Part shown: one piece after another, positions 43,490-52,168 of the stretch
Layout of the letters: each line of letters starts with the position of its first letter
Position numbering within the stretch: position 1 is the first letter of the stretch
Source of the DNA: an uncultured Pseudomonadota bacterium
Lineage (GTDB): Bacteria > Myxococcota_A > UBA796 > SXON01
Assembly: GCA_903875225.1 (NCBI GenBank)
Contig: CAIQVJ010000112.1
Location: 62,001 to 126,000, forward strand
Direction of reading: 5' to 3'
DNA: 64,000 nucleotides
Made by a program: the position numbers and the translations under genes
Notes under the pieces: generated by a model
Database searches by the model: none
What the model saw: only the letters and a program-made list of their open reading frames with translations
What the model was told of the DNA's origin: nothing

Positions 43490-43671
43490 CTCGACCATGC
43501 TCCTCACCTTCAGCCTCCCCGTAGCCAGTCAGCTGGCAGTCGCCGCACCCCGTAGGCGGCGACGAGGCGATGGGCGGCCACTCGCTGTCGCTCACCGTGA
43601 TCCGTGCGGCCCCGACCCCGCCCTGACCGCCGCAGAAGGCCGGGTCGCCCCCGAAACCCCGCCCGCTTCCT

Positions 43672-44757
43672 TCACAGGTGCTCGTTCAGGAAGTCGAGGA
43701 TCACGCCGCGGGCGAGCTGGGCCCCGAAGCCCCCGGGTCGGATGTCGAAGCCGTGGTCCGCGAAGGGGACGTGTACGAGCTTCACGCTCCTGCCGTTCGC
43801 CAGGAGAGCCGCCTGCAGGCGCTCGGCATTGACAGGGCGCACGCAGCGCTCGGCCGTCCCGTGGAGCAACAGGGTGGGCGGGAGGTCCCCCGATGCCCAG
43901 GTCATCGGTGTGGCAAGCCTGTAGTTTTCGGCCTGCGCGACGGGGGTACCCCCGAGGTAGTCCTCGAGCGCGCTCGTGCCGCCCACGACGTCCGGGACGA
44001 ACGGGTTGTCGTGGTCCCAGGCCAGGTCGGTCGGGCCATACACGGAGATCACCCCCCTGACGCGCGCCGGCGGCACCGGGCAGGAGGGCGGGAGGTCCGA
44101 GTAGGCCGCGAGCAGGGCGATCTGTGCGCCGGCCGAGCGGCCCAGCAGCGCGGCGCGGTCGGGGTCGATGCCCAGCTCCGTCGCCCGGGCGCGCGCTGCC
44201 CCCAGGAGGCACCGAACATCCTCGACAGCGGCGGGGAACGGGAACTTCGGGGCGAGCCGGTACTGGACGTCCACGACGGTGAACCCGGCGGCAGCGAACG
44301 CCATCGACTCGCGCGGGGCGTCGCCCTTGTCGCCCGAGCGCCAGCTCCCGCCGTGGACGACCATGACCCACGGGTGCGGCCCGGCGCCGGGCGCACGGTA
44401 GACGTCGGCGGCCAGGCCGGGGGCGAGGGCGACGTCGCGGTCGACGTGAATGTCGGGCGTCGGCCCCCCGGTCAACCAGGCGAGCAGGGAGAACGACTGG
44501 TGCTCTGCCCGGTAGACGGGAAGCGCACCGAGGGCGGGGGTGAGGCCCCCGACCACCGCGATGACAGCAAGCACCTGGACGACCGGCTGCCCGGAGCCCA
44601 GGAAGAGGGCGGTGAGGCCCAGGACACTCGCGAACAGACAGCTCTCGATCGCTGCAAACCGAGCCATCCACAACGTCCAGGTGGGCAGCGGCACGAAGAT
44701 CAGCAGCACCTGGGTGAGCGCGAGAGCGACCAGGAGGCGAGGAAGGAGCGCGTTCAC
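43672..44757 (-). CDS. Membrane-anchored alpha/beta hydrolase (BD-FAE/carboxylesterase-like)
   Basis: 361 residues from a GTG at 44757, chosen because the first hydrophobic helix begins there. Three transmembrane helices (about residues 5-95) precede a complete hydrolase domain. Visible motifs: V-V-H-G-G-S-W (oxyanion loop), L-G-R-S-A-G-A-Q (nucleophile Ser), L-L-L-H-G-T-A-E and F-A-D-H-G-F-D-I (catalytic His). The HGG and GxSxG layout is that of hormone-sensitive-lipase/BD-FAE esterases. It is probably tethered with the catalytic domain on one side of the inner membrane. Divergent from the ABC ATPase gene, 188 bases between starts. Confidence 0.82.
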   Translation of the reverse strand: MNALLPRLLVALALTQVLLIFVPLPTWTLWMARFAAIESCLFASVLGLTALFLGSGQPVVQVLAVIAVVGGLTPALGALPVYRAEHQSFSLLAWLTGGPTPDIHVDRDVALAPGLAADVYRAPGAGPHPWVMVVHGGSWRSGDKGDAPRESMAFAAAGFTVVDVQYRLAPKFPFPAAVEDVRCLLGAARARATELGIDPDRAALLGRSAGAQIALLAAYSDLPPSCPVPPARVRGVISVYGPTDLAWDHDNPFVPDVVGGTSALEDYLGGTPVAQAENYRLATPMTWASGDLPPTLLLHGTAERCVRPVNAERLQAALLANGRSVKLVHVPFADHGFDIRPGGFGAQLARGVILDFLNEHL

Positions 44758-44945
44758 GTCCGACAGCGTAGCGCGCGGGTCACCCGCACGCGCCCCCACG
44801 CTTGTATTGGCTACTCTCGTCCCGATCCCGAGTGTGCGGACGCCCCCCCCTTCCCGGTCGGCCACCGCCTCGAACGCAGCGTTCAGCCGACAGGGGCCGC
44901 CGGGGTCGCGCCATCGGGATAGCACCCCGCCCGTCCTGGAACCCC

Positions 44946-45689
44946 ATGGCCGAGCCCGCTCGCCCGCTCATCTCCGCAGAGCACCTGTTCAAGATCTACA
45001 CCTCGGGTGAGCAGGAGTTGTTCGCGTTGAACGACCTCTCCCTGCAGGTCGTGGACGGGGAGTTCTGCGCGATCATGGGCACGTCGGGCTCCGGGAAGTC
45101 GACCCTGATGAACATCCTCGGTGCGCTGGATCGGCCCACGCGTGGCGACTACTGGCTCGACGGGGAGCTCGTCTCGTCGATGTCGGACGCGAAGCTCTCG
45201 AACCTGCGGAACCGGAAGATCGGGTTCGTCTTCCAGAGCTTCAACCTGCTGCCCCGCCTGAATGCGGTCGAGAACGTCGAGGTCCCGCTGGTGTACAGCC
45301 GGGTGCCCGCGAAGGACCGGCGAGCGCGCGCGATCGAGGCGCTCACCCAGGTCGGGCTGGGCGACCGGCTCACGCACCGCCCGACCCAGCTCTCGGGCGG
45401 ACAGCAGCAGCGGGTGGCGATCGCCCGCGCGCTCGTGACCCGGCCCCGGCTGCTGCTCGCGGACGAGCCCACCGGCGCGCTCGACAGCGAGACGACGAAG
45501 CAGATCCTCGCGCTCCTGGACACGCTGCACGACTCGGGGCTGACCATCGCGCTGGTGACCCACGAGGCCTCCGTCGCCGCCCGCGCACAGCGCATGGTGT
45601 GGGTGCGCGATGGGCAGATCGTGGCAGATGGGCCACCCGCCGAGGTCATGGCTGGGCGCCGCGCTGCTGAAACCCCGGTGGCACCATGA
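44946..45689 (+). CDS. ABC transporter ATP-binding protein, MacB/LolD type
   Basis: 247 residues from the ATG at 44946. All ABC motifs are present: Walker A G-T-S-G-S-G-K-S-T, Q-loop F-V-F-Q-S-F-N-L-L-P-R, signature L-S-G-G-Q-Q-Q-R-V-A-I-A-R-A-L, Walker B L-L-L-A-D-E-P-T-G-A-L-D and the H-loop T-H-E. It belongs to the MacB/LolD/FtsE subfamily that powers FtsX-type permeases. It starts an operon with TolC-like, adaptor and two permease genes; the stop overlaps the next start by ATGA. In MacB the ATPase and permease are one chain; here they are separate. Confidence 0.92.
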   Translation: MAEPARPLISAEHLFKIYTSGEQELFALNDLSLQVVDGEFCAIMGTSGSGKSTLMNILGALDRPTRGDYWLDGELVSSMSDAKLSNLRNRKIGFVFQSFNLLPRLNAVENVEVPLVYSRVPAKDRRARAIEALTQVGLGDRLTHRPTQLSGGQQQRVAIARALVTRPRLLLADEPTGALDSETTKQILALLDTLHDSGLTIALVTHEASVAARAQRMVWVRDGQIVADGPPAEVMAGRRAAETPVAP

Positions 45690-46975
45690 TCCTCTTCCTG
45701 ATCCTCCATGCCCACGCAGGCGAGACCCACAGCCTCACGCTCGAGGAGACCCTCACGCTCGTCGTGGAGCGCAACCCCGACCTCTACAGCGCCACGCTGG
45801 CGGAGAACATCGCGGCAATCCAGGCGCGTCGGGCGCGCCTCGACCGGTTCACCGCCACGGTGACCGCCACCGGCGGCGGCGACGCCGGCGTGGCCAAGCC
45901 CTGGCAGGCCGACGGATACGCCGCGACGGACGCGAGTTGGGATGCCCACGCCAACGTGGGGGTACCGCTCTACGCCGGAGGATCGGTCCGCGCCGCGATC
46001 GACTCCGCCGACGCGGGCGCGCAGATCGCCACGCTCGACAAGGCGCTGACCGAGCGGGAGCTGCAGCGCGCCGCCTACACGGCGTACTGGAACATCAAGG
46101 GCTACGAGCTCCAGATCGAGGCCGCACAGGAGGGGCTGGACCTCACCCAGCAGGCGCTCGACATCATCGTCGCGAAGGCCAACGCGGGGCTCGCCGCGGG
46201 CATCGACGTGAACCGCTCGAAGGTGGACCTCTACGCGCAGCAGGAGACCCTCGTCGAGGAGAAGGCGGCGCTCTACGATGCCGACCAGGAGCTCTTGAGG
46301 CTCCTGCACTACGGGGACGACACGCTGGTGCTCACCGACCTGCCGCCCGCGCCGAGCGACACGCCGGTCGCCATCGGCGACACCCTGCCGAACCGCCCGG
46401 AGCTGGCCCGCAAGGAGCAGGAGGCCCGGCAGGCCGACGATGCGATCCGAAGCGCGCGCGCCGCTGGCCTGCCGACGGTCTCGATCACCGCCACCGCGGG
46501 CGGCTCGGGGAGCGCGTCCGGCATCAGCGGGACCACGAAGTTCGACCCGACCGGGCTCGGGCCTTCGCTCGACGCGGGCGTGGGGCTCGCGCTCTCCTGG
46601 AACGTGTTCGACCTCTTCCGCGTGCGCGATTCCGTGGCCCAGGCCCGGCTCGCCGCCGACCAGATCGCCGCGAGCACCGAGAGCGAGAAGGACAGCATCG
46701 CGGCCGCGTTGCGCCAGGCTGCGTCTCGGGTGCAACAGCTCCGGGACCGCGCCCCCCTGGTGGACGCCCAGGTGGCCCTGGCCCGCGACAATCTGCAGAT
46801 CGTGCAGGGGCTCTACGGACAGGGCTCCGCCACGCTCCTCGACCTCTTCAACGCCCAGTCCTCCTTCCGGCAAGCCCGCACGCAGGGCGCGACCCTCCGC
46901 GTGCAGCTCGCCACCGCCGAATACGACCTGCGCTGGTTGCTCGGCGAGGACCTCAACGCCCCGGGAACCCCATGA
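45686..46975 (+). CDS. TolC-family outer-membrane efflux protein
   Basis: 429 residues with a short signal peptide (M-I-L-F-L-I-L-H-A-H-A-G). Typical TolC features: S-L-T-L-E-E-T-L-T-L-V-V-E-R-N-P-D-L at the mature N-terminus, two internally repeated halves (second from ~250, V-G-L-A-L-S-W-N-V-F-D), and long Ala/Gln-rich amphipathic helices with Q-A-R, Q-A-L-D and Y-G-Q-G-S-A-T-L-L-D-L-F-N motifs. It forms a trimeric outer-membrane barrel with a periplasmic tunnel. Start overlaps the ATPase stop and its stop overlaps the adaptor start, both ATGA, so the three are translationally coupled. Confidence 0.92.
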   Translation: MILFLILHAHAGETHSLTLEETLTLVVERNPDLYSATLAENIAAIQARRARLDRFTATVTATGGGDAGVAKPWQADGYAATDASWDAHANVGVPLYAGGSVRAAIDSADAGAQIATLDKALTERELQRAAYTAYWNIKGYELQIEAAQEGLDLTQQALDIIVAKANAGLAAGIDVNRSKVDLYAQQETLVEEKAALYDADQELLRLLHYGDDTLVLTDLPPAPSDTPVAIGDTLPNRPELARKEQEARQADDAIRSARAAGLPTVSITATAGGSGSASGISGTTKFDPTGLGPSLDAGVGLALSWNVFDLFRVRDSVAQARLAADQIAASTESEKDSIAAALRQAASRVQQLRDRAPLVDAQVALARDNLQIVQGLYGQGSATLLDLFNAQSSFRQARTQGATLRVQLATAEYDLRWLLGEDLNAPGTP

Positions 46976-48099
46976 GCCTCTCTCGACCGATACGCGCGCT
47001 CGTCGTGCTGGCCCTCATGATCCCGATCCTCGCGTGCTCCTCGCTCACGGGCGGAGGGGACGAGAAGCTCGACCCGAACCTGATCCGACCGGTCACCCGG
47101 GGGGATCTCGTCGACGAGGTGAGCGAGGCCGGGAAGATCACGCCGCGGTTCGACGTGGACATCAAGTCCAAGGTCTCCGGCGAGGTCCTCGCGGTGAACG
47201 TGGAGGAGGGCCAGCTGGTCAAGAAGGGAGACCTGCTCTACGAGATCCTCGACACCGAGTACAGCCGCAACGTGGCGCTGGCCCGCGTTGCGCTCAAACA
47301 GGCCCAACTGCAGGCCGAGAACGCCGAGGTAGACCGCCAGCGCAAGGAGCAGGCCCTCGCCACGCGGGGCATCTCCCAGGCGGAGTACGACGTTGCGCGA
47401 CGCGAGGTGGAGCTTGCGAAGGTGAACATCGACGGGCAGCGCGTGCAGCTGCAATCCGCACAGGATCAGCTCGACTACACGAAGATCAGGGCCCCGATCG
47501 ACGGCGTCGTCATCGTCCGGAGCGTCGAGCCGGGCGAGGTCGTCACGGCCGGCGTGACCGCCACGGTGAACGGCGAGGCGCAGATGACGATCGCCCAGAT
47601 GGACAAGCTGCTGCTGGAGATCGATCTCAACCAGGTCGACGTCGCGAAGGTGCAGAAGGACCAGGTCGCGCGCATCCTGCTCGACGCGTACCCGGGCGAA
47701 GAGGTGCCGGGCATGGTCACGCAGATCGCGGCCGCGGGCCACACCGACGCCACGCGGGGCATCGACGTCTTCACCGTGAAGGTGGAGGTGGATCCCACAA
47801 AGGCCAAGGTCAAGATCAAGCCGGGGATGACCGCCGAGGTGCGGATCCAGATCGGTACATGGCCGGGCGTCGTGAAGCTGCCGGCTGAGATGGTGTTCGA
47901 GGAGGACGGCAAGTCCTACGTCTACGCGGTGCACCCGCCGAAGGATGGCAAGCCCGACGACCCGAAGGTGAAGGAGAAGACCGAGATCACGATCGGCCAC
48001 CGCAGCGATCGCGAGGTCGAGGTGCTCACCGGCGTGAAGGAGGGCGACGAGTTCTACGCGCAGGCCGAGATCAAGGACCTGAGCGCGAAGATCGACTGA
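46972..48099 (+). CDS. Periplasmic adaptor (MacA/HlyD family), lipoprotein
   Basis: 375 residues from the ATG at 46972. The signal ends A-L-M-I-P-I-L-A-C (lipobox), so the adaptor is lipid-anchored rather than held by a transmembrane helix as in E. coli MacA. Domains in order: barrel-sandwich half (V-S-G-E-V-L-A-V-N-V-E-E-G-Q-L-V-K-K-G-D), helical hairpin (~90-160, Q/A/E-rich), second lipoyl half (T-K-I-R-A-P-I-D-G-V-V), beta-barrel (V-D-V-A-K-V-Q-K-D-Q-V-A) and membrane-proximal domain. It links the permeases to the TolC-like channel. Confidence 0.92.
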   Translation: MSLSRPIRALVVLALMIPILACSSLTGGGDEKLDPNLIRPVTRGDLVDEVSEAGKITPRFDVDIKSKVSGEVLAVNVEEGQLVKKGDLLYEILDTEYSRNVALARVALKQAQLQAENAEVDRQRKEQALATRGISQAEYDVARREVELAKVNIDGQRVQLQSAQDQLDYTKIRAPIDGVVIVRSVEPGEVVTAGVTATVNGEAQMTIAQMDKLLLEIDLNQVDVAKVQKDQVARILLDAYPGEEVPGMVTQIAAAGHTDATRGIDVFTVKVEVDPTKAKVKIKPGMTAEVRIQIGTWPGVVKLPAEMVFEEDGKSYVYAVHPPKDGKPDDPKVKEKTEITIGHRSDREVEVLTGVKEGDEFYAQAEIKDLSAKID

Positions 48100-48227
48100 G
48101 GCGCGCTTCGGGCGGGCTGTCGTCGCGGGGCGCGGGGTTGGGATCCGCCGCCTGCCGCCCGTGGGCCCCTGGCCCCGCTCTGCGTCCCGGCCACGCCCCC
48201 GGTCAGGGGCGTGGTTACACTGCCGGC

Positions 48228-48812
48228 ATGGCCCTCGCCGCGAAAGCCGCCTTCATCCCATACACCGCGTACCTCGCCGCCGAGGATCTCTCCGCGGAGA
48301 AGCACGAGTATTGCCACGGTGTCGTGGTCGCGATGGCGGGCGGCACGATGCTGCATGCGCATCTCATCGCGAACCTGCACGGCAGACTGTTCGGCCAACT
48401 CGTCGGCAAGCGCTGCCGCGTGTTCAACGAAGCGCTTCGCATCCGGATCCCCGCGACCGACCTCTCGACCTACCCCGACCTGAGCGTGATCTGCGGGCCG
48501 CTCGAGCACGACGACGTCGACAAGGACGCCGCGACCAACCCCACCGTGCTCTTCGAGGTGCTCTCGCCCTCCACGGCGGCCTACGACCGCGGCGAGAAGT
48601 TCGACCACTACACGCACCTGCCCTCGCTGAAGGCCTACGTGCTCGTGGACTGCAACCGCGAGAACGTCGTGCTCTACACCCCCGGCGAGGACGAGACCTG
48701 GGTGCGTCGCGTACACGAGGCGGGCGACACCGTGCGGATCTCCGTGATCGAGGTCGAGCTGCCGGTCGGCGAGATCTACGCCGGGTGGGAGGAATTCCGG
48801 TCCGTCGGGTGA
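48228..48812 (+). CDS. Uma2-family (DUF820) PD-(D/E)XK-type putative nuclease
   Basis: 194 residues from the ATG at 48228. Uma2 pattern: E-K-H-E-Y-C-H-G near the start (Y-E-x-x-D/H-G type), T-Y-P-D-L-S-V (active Asp), V-L-F-E-V-L-S-P-S-T (Glu with the S-P-S-T turn), Y-D-R-G-E-K-F-D-H-Y and L-K-A-Y-V-L-V-D. The predicted metal-binding core is intact. These genes are scattered and often multi-copy in cyanobacteria, myxobacteria and Chloroflexi; their function is uncertain. This one sits between the adaptor and the two permease genes of the exporter, where no functional link is known. Confidence 0.85.
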   Translation: MALAAKAAFIPYTAYLAAEDLSAEKHEYCHGVVVAMAGGTMLHAHLIANLHGRLFGQLVGKRCRVFNEALRIRIPATDLSTYPDLSVICGPLEHDDVDKDAATNPTVLFEVLSPSTAAYDRGEKFDHYTHLPSLKAYVLVDCNRENVVLYTPGEDETWVRRVHEAGDTVRISVIEVELPVGEIYAGWEEFRSVG

Positions 48813-48819
48813 ACGACCC

Positions 48820-50175
48820 GTGGTGAGCCGGGCCGCCCGGTTCACGGCCGGCGCACGGCAGGAGTCAGCCGGGCGACGCGGGTCGGGAGGCCGCCCGCAC
48901 CCGAAAAGGCTACAGGCCCGTCGCCCCGCCGGAACCCGCCTGATCCTCGAAACCGCCCTCCTCGCCCTCCGCACGCTGCGTGGCAACGCGTTTCGAACCA
49001 TCCTCACGATGCTCTCCGTGACCATCGGGGCGTTCTCCATCGTCGTGATGCTCTCGCTGGCGCAGTCCGGGCAGAAGACGCTGTCTGCGGCGATCGAGCA
49101 GATCGGCGGGATGCGGATGGTGCTGTGGATCCCGTCGGAGGGCGAATCGGCGTCGGCCCGGGACAAGGCGCGGTACGACCGCGGGTTCACGGACGCCGAC
49201 CTGCAGTCGCTCCGGGAGGTGCCCTACCTCGCCTCCGTCGCCAGCGAGGCGACCTACGGCTCTGAAGCCGTCTGGGCGACGGCAGACAATCGATCCACCG
49301 CCGACATCGTGGGCGTGGGCGTGGGCGTGCTCGAGATCCTGAACTGGAAGGTGAAGCACGGGCGGGCGCTCACCGAGGCGGACGGCATCGAGCGGCATCG
49401 GGTCACGGTCATCACCGAGCCCCTGGCAAGAACGCTCTTCCCCGACAAGTCGCTCGACGACGTCGTCGGGCAGACGCTCTTTGTCGGCAAGAAGCCGTAC
49501 CTGGTGGCCGGCGTGCTCGAGATCCGCGAGATGATGGGCATCCACTTTGGCTTTTCGTGGGAGACCAGCGTCTTTCTCCCGCTGCTCACGGCCGAGAAGC
49601 GGGATGGTCGGCCCGAGCAGGCCCGGTTCTTCGTCGGCCTGACCGAAGACGCCGATCACAACGCGACGACCGTCGCGATGGGCAACGCGGCGCTGCTCAA
49701 CAACCACCATGGCGTCGAGGACTTCCAGTCCCTCGACTTCTCCGGGTTCTTGAAGCAGTTCTACACGTTCTTCACCGTGCTCGACATGATCGTGGCGCTC
49801 ATCGCCAGCATCTCGCTCTTCGCCGGGGGGATCGGGGTCATGAACATCATGCTCGTGTCGGTGACCGAGCGCGTCCGGGAGATCGGCATCCGCAAGGCGC
49901 TCGGCGCCTCCCGCACCGACATCCTCTGGCAGTTCCTGATCGAGGCCTGCACGCTGTCGCTCACGGGCGGGGTGATCGGCGTGGCGCTCGGACTGCTCGT
50001 GACCTTTGGCACCAACACGTTGATCCTCCACTTCCTCTCCACCTGGCAGAGCATGTACAGCGCGGTGGGCGTTGGACTCTCGCTCGGCGTGACGAGCGGG
50101 ATCGGCCTCCTGTTCGGCGCCGTTCCGGCCTGGCGCGCGGCCCGGCTGGACGTCGTCGAGTGCCTGAGGCGCTGA
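48820..50175 (+). CDS. ABC transporter permease, MacB/FtsX type (first subunit)
   Basis: 451 residues from a GTG at 48820 (another GTG follows directly). No other ATG, GTG or TTG precedes the first helix, so the basic ~40-residue leader may be real, or initiation may occur at a CTG near 48940. Features: L-A-L-R-T-L-R-G-N-A-F-R-T-I-L-T-M-L-S-V elbow helix and first TM, a large periplasmic MacB-PCD domain, then three C-terminal helices with G-G-I-G-V-M-N-I-M-L-V-S-V-T-E-R-V and E-I-G-I-R-K-A-L-G-A. It partners the ATPase at 44946; the stop overlaps the next start by one base (TGATG). Confidence 0.88.
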   Translation: MVSRAARFTAGARQESAGRRGSGGRPHPKRLQARRPAGTRLILETALLALRTLRGNAFRTILTMLSVTIGAFSIVVMLSLAQSGQKTLSAAIEQIGGMRMVLWIPSEGESASARDKARYDRGFTDADLQSLREVPYLASVASEATYGSEAVWATADNRSTADIVGVGVGVLEILNWKVKHGRALTEADGIERHRVTVITEPLARTLFPDKSLDDVVGQTLFVGKKPYLVAGVLEIREMMGIHFGFSWETSVFLPLLTAEKRDGRPEQARFFVGLTEDADHNATTVAMGNAALLNNHHGVEDFQSLDFSGFLKQFYTFFTVLDMIVALIASISLFAGGIGVMNIMLVSVTERVREIGIRKALGASRTDILWQFLIEACTLSLTGGVIGVALGLLVTFGTNTLILHFLSTWQSMYSAVGVGLSLGVTSGIGLLFGAVPAWRAARLDVVECLRR

Positions 50176-51428
50176 TGGTAGGCTCGTTCCTCGGCTCCGT
50201 CGCCACGTCGCTCTCCGCGACGCTGGACCTTTTCCGCACGCAGAAGGTCCGGTTCATGCTCACCGTCTCGGGCATCGTCGTCGGAGTCGCGAGCCTCGTG
50301 GTGATGGCGAGCCTGCTCGAGGTCGGCCAGAACATCCTGCAGTCCTCGAGCGCCCAGGCCACCGGCGACGACGTCATCACCGTGCAGAACGACTGGGACT
50401 CGCTGCAGAACCACCCCGACGCCGAGCGCCTGCGCCACAGCGATCAGGAGGCCATCGCGCGCTCCACGCTGCTCCCCGCGGGTTCGAGCGTGACCGCGAC
50501 CTACGGGATGCGCGACAGGAAGGCCCGGTTCAAGGAGAAGGACTTCGAGCCGTACACCATCGGCATCGGCCCGGAGACGCTCGGGGTGTACAACCTGCAT
50601 GTCGAGAAGGGCCACGACTTCTCCACCAGCGACCACGACGAAGCGCGCAAGGTCGTCATCCTCGGGGCAAAGGCGCTCGACGGGCTCGCGACGCCCGGGG
50701 ACGTCGTGCGCGTGGAGGGCGAGCCGTACCTGATCGTGGGGATCCTCGCGGAGAAGGCGGACATGGGCCCGGGCGGCCCGTGGAGCTGGAACCAGCGGCT
50801 CCTCTTTCCGGAGCGCACCTACCGGCTCAACTTCGATCCCTCGCGGCGCCCCTCGAACATCGTGGTCAAGGTCGCGACACCCGTGGCGTTCGCCGGGAAG
50901 GTCAAGGACTACGTGCTGGCCACCCGCAACGTGCTGGACGCGATCCTGATGCGAGACCGCTCGGTCAAGAGCTACGAGTTCGAGGGCGTGAGCGACGACT
51001 CGGGGACGGAGGCCCTGATCGTGAACACGATCCAGGCGCTGCTCTACCTCACCACGGTGTTCTCGATGATCGTGGGCGGCATCAACATCATGAACATCAT
51101 GCTCGTGACCGTCGTGGAGCGCACCCGCGAGATCGGGCTCCGGCGCGCCGTCGGGGCCACGCGCGGCGACATCCTCCAGCAGTTCATCTCGGAGACCGTG
51201 ATGATCACGCTCGTCGGCGCCGTGATTGGGCTGGTGTCCGCGTTCGGCATGCTCGGGGTCGGGACCTGGGCGCTCACGAAGTGGCTGACGCCCTGGCCCT
51301 ACCAGGTGGAGTGGTGGTCCGTAGGCCTCGGGCTCCTTTTCTCGTCCGTGATCGGCCTCACGTTCGGGATCTACCCGGCATGGCGGGCTTCCCAGCTCGA
51401 TCCGGTCGAGGCCCTGCGATCGGACTGA
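50175..51428 (+). CDS. ABC transporter permease, MacB/FtsX type (second subunit)
   Basis: 417 residues from the ATG at 50175, with GAGG about six bases upstream. It has the same architecture as its neighbour: N-terminal elbow (L-D-L-F-R-T-Q-K-V-R-F-M-L-T-V-S-G-I-V-V-G), a periplasmic domain of ~220 residues, and the C-terminal G-G-I-N-I-M-N-I-M-L-V-T-V-V-E-R-T-R-E-I-G-L-R-R-A-V-G-A block, ending P-A-W-R-A-S-Q-L-D-P-V-E-A-L-R. Two non-identical permeases suggest a heterodimeric transporter. Confidence 0.9.
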   Translation: MVGSFLGSVATSLSATLDLFRTQKVRFMLTVSGIVVGVASLVVMASLLEVGQNILQSSSAQATGDDVITVQNDWDSLQNHPDAERLRHSDQEAIARSTLLPAGSSVTATYGMRDRKARFKEKDFEPYTIGIGPETLGVYNLHVEKGHDFSTSDHDEARKVVILGAKALDGLATPGDVVRVEGEPYLIVGILAEKADMGPGGPWSWNQRLLFPERTYRLNFDPSRRPSNIVVKVATPVAFAGKVKDYVLATRNVLDAILMRDRSVKSYEFEGVSDDSGTEALIVNTIQALLYLTTVFSMIVGGINIMNIMLVTVVERTREIGLRRAVGATRGDILQQFISETVMITLVGAVIGLVSAFGMLGVGTWALTKWLTPWPYQVEWWSVGLGLLFSSVIGLTFGIYPAWRASQLDPVEALRSD

Positions 51429-51504
51429 CCGCGCAGCGGGCTCTTGCGTTCGACGTTTCGGGATCGGGGTGGCCCCGCAGGCCGGGCAACGGATACCCGG
51501 CGCC

Positions 51505-52086
51505 ATGCGTTCCATCTGCGTGTTCTGCGGCTCCGCCTCCGGCATCCGTCCCGCCTACGCCGAGGCCGCGGAGGCCCTCGCCGACGCCCTGGCGCGTCGC
51601 GGACTCGGTCTGGTGTACGGGGGCGGCAGCGTCGGGCTGATGGGCCTGCTCGCGAACGCGGCGCTCGCCCGCGGCGTCTCCGTCACGGGTGTGATCCCCC
51701 GCCACCTCAACGATCTGGAGATCGGCCACAAGGGGCTCACCGAGCTGCACGTCGTCGACTCGATGCACCAGCGCAAGGCGCTCATGGCCGAGCTCGCCGA
51801 CGGGTTCGTCGCGCTGCCCGGAGGGGTGGGCACGCTCGAGGAGCTGTTCGAGGTGTACACCTGGGGCCAGCTGGGGCTGCACCCCAAGCCGGTCGCCCTC
51901 CTCGACGTGGGGGGCTACTACGCCTCGCTCGTGGGCTTCCTGGACCACTCGGTGCGTGAGGGCTTTCTGCACGCTGAACACCGGGACTTCCTCCTGACCG
52001 GCAACGCACCGGACGCCGTCCTGGAGGCCATGGCCGGGTGGACGCCTCCCCGGGTGCCCAAGTGGCTGGACCGGAAGTCCACCTGA
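51505..52086 (+). CDS. LOG-family / TIGR00730 Rossmann-fold protein (putative cytokinin riboside 5'-monophosphate phosphoribohydrolase)
   Basis: 193 residues from the ATG at 51505. Begins I-C-V-F-C-G-S-A-S-G and has Y-G-G-G-S-V-G-L-M-G-L-L-A-N, M-H-Q-R-K-A-L-M and P-G-G-V-G-T-L-E-E-L-F-E; the last is the PGGxGTxxE catalytic motif of lysine-decarboxylase-like LOG enzymes. They cleave nucleoside 5'-monophosphates to base and ribose 5-phosphate. In non-plant-associated bacteria the role is probably purine or pyrimidine nucleotide metabolism. Cytosolic and of normal family length. It follows the permease gene by 76 bases on the same strand, probably as a separate unit. Confidence 0.92.
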   Translation: MRSICVFCGSASGIRPAYAEAAEALADALARRGLGLVYGGGSVGLMGLLANAALARGVSVTGVIPRHLNDLEIGHKGLTELHVVDSMHQRKALMAELADGFVALPGGVGTLEELFEVYTWGQLGLHPKPVALLDVGGYYASLVGFLDHSVREGFLHAEHRDFLLTGNAPDAVLEAMAGWTPPRVPKWLDRKST

Positions 52087-52168
52087 TCCCGGTTGACCGG
52101 GCAAAGCGACGACGGACCTGACCGGGCGGGCCCCCCGGATGGTTACCCTCTGTCCGCGGAGCCCGACC

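Larger units (their letters stand above)
43295..43671. other. 377-base stretch without a convincing gene
   Basis: It lies between the start of the exported-protein gene and the stop of the esterase gene, both on the minus strand. The short frames here have no supporting signals. It contains a 16-base palindrome (43335-43350), another short palindrome (43361-43370), a GCCCGA/TCGGGC inverted pair (43414-43427) and a perfect 21-base tandem duplication (43448-43489). It probably holds the promoter of the exported-protein gene and a terminator for the esterase gene. Confidence 0.6.

Noticed and set aside
48228..48812. Uma2-type gene as evidence of a mobile element
   Set aside because: No transposase, terminal inverted repeats or target duplications are visible around it, and its base composition matches its neighbours.
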